DNA of 7,878 nt from positions 1-7,878 of the forward strand of contig JADFMZ010000135.1 in assembly GCA_022563615.1 (NCBI GenBank), in the 5' to 3' direction. Below the pieces are notes generated by a model, which searched no databases, was not told the origin of the DNA, and worked only from the letters and a program-made list of their open reading frames with translations. A program made the position numbers and the translations under genes. This DNA is from Planctomycetota bacterium. GTDB lineage: Bacteria > Planctomycetota > Phycisphaerae > UBA1845. Shown one piece after another: positions 5,761 to 7,878 of the stretch. Numbering within the stretch: position 1 is the stretch's first letter; every line of letters begins with the position of its first letter.

Positions 5761-5880
5761 TCAATAAGTAGGTGCCAGGGTCGGGCCTTGCTGGATCCAC
5801 ATCGTCGGGCGTTTCTTGAACCACCCCTCCAGCTGAACCTGGACCTTCCGCTGGTCGAAGATGATGACGTGTGAACGCCA
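5761..5880 (-). pseudogene. Possible minus-strand 3' gene remnant
   Basis: On the minus strand, one frame ending at TGA 5763-5761 reads HVIIFDQRKVQVQLEGWFKK and then RPTMWIQQGPTLAPTY. Its codons have strong G/C preference at third positions, as in real genes here, whereas the flanking frame continues into a region without a good start. No ribosome site or start codon fits, so it may be the decayed 3' end of a lost gene. I do not recognise the family. The rest of 5705-5961 shows nothing clear; no good promoter for carbamate kinase is visible. Confidence 0.25.
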
Positions 5881-5961
5881 TGATTGTTGATTTTCAGGCA
5901 CTCCCCAAAGACTTGGTTGCCAGCGGTCGAACCTGCGTAATGGAATGATTGGACAACGACC

Positions 5962-6930
5962 ATGAATTCAAACAAGGTCGCCCCTTCCCGATTGGTCATT
6001 GCGCTGGGGGGTAACGCCATTTCCCAGACCCGGGAGGAAGGCAACGTCGATCAGCAGTTCTCCAACTCGCGCAAGACGGCGCGTGCGCTTGCGGATCTTG
6101 TCCAGGCTGGCCATCAGCTCGTGATCACCCATGGCAACGGCCCGCAGATTGGCAACTTTCTCCTTCGCAACGAGGCCGGTGCCGGCCGGATCTATCCCTT
6201 GCCGATGGAGGTGGCTGTCGCTCATGTCCAGGGAGGCATGGGGTTCATGATTGCCCAAACGTTGATGAACGAACTGAACCGCCGAGGCGATCCCCGCATT
6301 GTCACCGCTATGGTTACCACGATCGTGGTGGATGCCGATGACCTTGCTTTCCGCAATCCGACCAAGCCGGTTGGCCGGCCGCTGACCCGAGAAGAGGCCG
6401 ACCAATTCGAACGGGACGAAGGCTGGGCGGTCAAAGAGGTCAGCCCCGACACGTATCGACGGGTTGTTCCGTCGCCGGTGCCTCGGCACATTCAGGAAAT
6501 CGAAACGATTCGCCGTGCCGTGGACGCCGGGGATCTGGTTGTCGCGTGCGGAGGAGGCGGCATCCCAGTGTTGCGCGACGCCGACGACGGGTTCCGAGGG
6601 GTTCGCGCCGTGATCGACAAGGACTTAGCCAGCGCGCTATTGGCCGCCGAACTTCAGGCTGATGCCATGACGATCCTGACCAACGTGGAACGCGTCTGCC
6701 TCGACTTCGGCACGCCCCGTTCTCGTGAAATCGATCGAATGACCCTGTCGCAAGCCAGGCAATGGCTGCAGGAGGGTCAGTTCCCCGACGGCTCCATGGG
6801 CCCGAAAATCCAAGGGGCGGTCAACTTCCTCGATTCGACGAACAAGCCCGATGCCTACGTAGCCATCGGCCCGCTGGACCGCGCCGTCGAGGCCGTCGCC
6901 GGCCAAGCCGGCACCCGCATAACGAGGTAG
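5962..6930 (+). CDS. arcC: Carbamate kinase
   Basis: The 322-residue product is of usual length for carbamate kinase (ATP + carbamate <-> carbamoyl phosphate + ADP; in arginine or purine fermentation it runs toward ATP). Motifs of the amino-acid kinase fold appear in order: LVIALGGNAI (11-20), ITHGNGPQIGN (55-65), the NPTKPVG lid region (132-138), RRVVPSPVP (166-174), VACGGGGIPV (194-203), AVIDKDLASALLA (216-228), LTNVERV near 240, and GSMGPKIQGAVNFL near 275. K135 and K220 sit where the family's phosphate-contacting lysines occur. Start ATG 5962 matches family N-termini; only weak purine-rich sequence precedes it. No arginine deiminase or ornithine carbamoyltransferase gene lies nearby, so the pathway partner is not visible. 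It stands alone in its own unit, 257 bases after the pyrophosphatase gene, and converges on the protease gene. Confidence 0.93.
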   Translation: MNSNKVAPSRLVIALGGNAISQTREEGNVDQQFSNSRKTARALADLVQAGHQLVITHGNGPQIGNFLLRNEAGAGRIYPLPMEVAVAHVQGGMGFMIAQTLMNELNRRGDPRIVTAMVTTIVVDADDLAFRNPTKPVGRPLTREEADQFERDEGWAVKEVSPDTYRRVVPSPVPRHIQEIETIRRAVDAGDLVVACGGGGIPVLRDADDGFRGVRAVIDKDLASALLAAELQADAMTILTNVERVCLDFGTPRSREIDRMTLSQARQWLQEGQFPDGSMGPKIQGAVNFLDSTNKPDAYVAIGPLDRAVEAVAGQAGTRITR

Positions 6931-6965
6931 TGCTTCGTCAATCTTGAACTTGCGGGTTGTTCTGC

Positions 6966-6988
6966 GGGAGGGCGAAGCTGCCGCCGAA
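6966..6988 (+). repeat. Short dispersed repeat (GGGAGGGCGAAGCT type), copy 2
   Basis: GGGAGGGCGAAGCTGCCGCC followed by GAA matches the minus strand of 2079-2101 at 20 of 23 positions. It lies 35 bases past the carbamate kinase stop. As at the first copy, it is just downstream of a gene's 3' end, which is typical of short intergenic repeats. Confidence 0.55.
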
Positions 6989-7029
6989 TCGTACAACTTC
7001 CAAGCTCTTGGGACCCGGCAAGCATCCAC

Positions 7030-7068
7030 AAACAAAAAGAGGGCGGGAGCATGGTGACTCCCGCCCTC
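7030..7068 (-). terminator. Intrinsic terminator between convergent genes, strongest for the protease
   Basis: GAGGGCGGGAG (7039-7049) and CTCCCGCCCTC (7058-7068) form a perfect 11-bp GC-rich stem with an 8-base loop. Read on the minus strand it is followed at once by a T-rich tract (TTTTTGTTTG, 7038 downward), 47 bases after the protease stop at 7116. Read on the plus strand only a weaker T-rich stretch (GTTTCTT, 7074-7080) follows after a few bases, so it may also help stop carbamate kinase transcription. Confidence 0.88.
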
Positions 7069-7115
7069 GGTCCGTTTCTTATGAATGTCCGGGCTCCGTC
7101 CCGGTAGATTGACCG

Positions 7116-7878
7116 CTACTTACACGTCATGTTGCCCGAGCGGCCCTTGCACTTGTTCGAACAGCAGTCGGCGTCGTCCACGCAGGAGTCGCCCTCCTGA
7201 CCGAGCGTGCAGGCTTCGCACGCAGGATCGGCGCTGCAATCGGCATCGTCGCAATCGGTCGCACCATCGCAGTCGTCATCGACACCGTTGTCGCAAACCT
7301 CCGTCGAAGGAGTGCATGCACAGGCCGGGTCGCCGCTGCAGTCCGCGTCGGCGCAATCGACGTCGCCGTCGCAGTCATTGTCAATGCCGTCGTCGCAAAC
7401 TTCTGCCGAGGGGGTGCAACCAACGGGGTCAAGGAACGGCGACACTTGGTCAAAGTAGAACGCAAACGCTCCGTCGACCGTGGCGTTGGATACCGAGTCG
7501 CATGGATCACCAACGTTAAAGCCGCAGGCGCCGCTGAGTTGACCAACCACTTCGCCGGCTGAGTTCGTGACTGGAGAACCGCTGCTGCCCCCTTCGGTAC
7601 CGCCGATGAGGTCGGTGCTGTAAATCCGCTCGCCTCGCGGCCATCCTCGACAGGTGCCCCGGCTGGTATCCACCTCTTGCTTGGAGTAAGCCTGAGGCGC
7701 GCCCGCCGGGTGGGCGATGCGGTGGAGTTCCGCGCCGTTGGTAAACGCCACCGGATCGCTGTTCCATCCGAGATAGACGATGCCGGTCGTCGGGGGATTC
7801 TGGTTCAACCTTAGCAGAGTGAAATCGCCTCTTCTATTGCTCGCCTCGATCGACGCGCCGAGTGTACTGGGGGAAGGC
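7116..7878 (-). CDS. Secreted S1 serine protease, lysyl-endopeptidase-like, with MopE-type Cys repeats (5' end outside window)
   Basis: The frame stays open to the window edge, so about 253 C-terminal residues are seen and the start, signal peptide and catalytic His are missing. GDFTLLRL (Asp codon 7824-7826) fits the catalytic Asp strand, and GGTEGGSSGSPV (Ser codon 7581-7583) is the GxSGxP nucleophile motif. The stretch LGWNSDP...HRIAHPAGAPQAYS and GEVVGQLSGAC closely follow lysyl endopeptidase (Achromobacter protease I), with Cys pairs as in secreted enzymes. Two 34-residue units then repeat (CTPSxEVCDxGxDxDCDG, then CxDADCSxDPAC), resembling MopE/metal-binding motifs, probably binding calcium. 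A last Cys-rich tail (GDSCVDDADCCSNKCKGRSG, ending TCK) resembles small disulfide-knot modules. It is likely exported or surface-held. Lysine specificity cannot be judged from the visible part. Confidence 0.88.
   Translation of the reverse strand, partial: PSPSTLGASIEASNRRGDFTLLRLNQNPPTTGIVYLGWNSDPVAFTNGAELHRIAHPAGAPQAYSKQEVDTSRGTCRGWPRGERIYSTDLIGGTEGGSSGSPVTNSAGEVVGQLSGACGFNVGDPCDSVSNATVDGAFAFYFDQVSPFLDPVGCTPSAEVCDDGIDNDCDGDVDCADADCSGDPACACTPSTEVCDNGVDDDCDGATDCDDADCSADPACEACTLGQEGDSCVDDADCCSNKCKGRSGNMTCK
7215..7418 (-). repeat. Two in-frame 102-bp units encoding Cys/Asp-rich repeats
   Basis: Units at 7317-7418 and 7215-7316 each encode 34 residues with the same Cys spacing and the core DCDG. 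The protein sequences are clearly alike while many codon positions differ, so the duplication is old or was selected for protein sequence. It lies inside the protease gene, between the catalytic domain and the terminal Cys-rich module. Confidence 0.85.

Noticed and set aside
5580..6044. 154-codon minus-strand frame overlapping the pyrophosphatase and carbamate kinase ends
   Set aside because: It overlaps two well-supported genes and has no domain. Only a different minus frame (ending at 5761) shows coding-like codon use, and that is reported at low confidence.
7085..7519. Plus-strand Arg/Ser-rich 144-codon frame and other frames opposite the protease
   Set aside because: They are shadows of the Cys/Asp repeats; the minus-strand frame has clear protease and MopE-type motifs, codon bias and a terminator.

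Overview
The window looks like a chromosomal segment of a planctomycete (Planctomycetota, possibly Phycisphaerae). I infer this from several things: GC-rich coding sequence; intergenic stretches full of short perfect hairpins (GCCCTGAAAGGGC and CCCAGGGCAACGCCCTGGG types) and of the GGGAGGGCGAAGCT word; protein types I associate from memory with that phylum (a zinc-ribbon protein, a helix-turn-helix protein with C-terminal membrane helices); and a secreted protease ending in MopE-like and CCSNKCKG-type Cys-rich modules. The taxonomy is inferred and was not searched.

Layout. Positions 1-375 hold a composite hairpin repeat (copy 1) that contains a four-unit 20-bp tandem array. A predicted lipoprotein (507-1415) and a small zinc-ribbon protein (1508-2053) follow. 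A roughly 600-base gene-free stretch (2054-2669) holds a short repeat, a second and better bounded copy of the composite element with inverted ends (2207-2537), and a good sigma-70-like promoter (2560-2587). That promoter faces a tight three-gene unit: a single-pass membrane protein (2670-3116), a MerR/excisionase-like HTH protein anchored by two C-terminal membrane helices (3157-4107), and an OmpA/Pal-type peptidoglycan-binding lipoprotein with a coiled coil (4138-4989). After a 289-base gap with a strong inverted repeat comes an all-alpha NTP pyrophosphatase of dUTPase-2 type (5279-5704), then a gap with a possible minus-strand gene remnant, then carbamate kinase (5962-6930). A convergent, incomplete minus-strand gene (7116 to the window edge) encodes a lysyl-endopeptidase-like S1 serine protease with Cys/Asp-rich C-terminal repeats. 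It ends in a clear intrinsic terminator (7030-7068) between the two convergent genes.

How the genes relate. The 2670-4989 unit reads as an envelope module: the lipoprotein would bind the cell wall, while the membrane-tethered HTH protein could link the envelope to DNA. Both roles are inferred. The pyrophosphatase and carbamate kinase are housekeeping or metabolic genes with no visible pathway partners here. There is no CRISPR array, phage module, tRNA or rRNA. The most unusual material is the composite repeat family and the membrane-HTH/OmpA-lipoprotein gene unit; I see no obvious defence or biosynthetic system.
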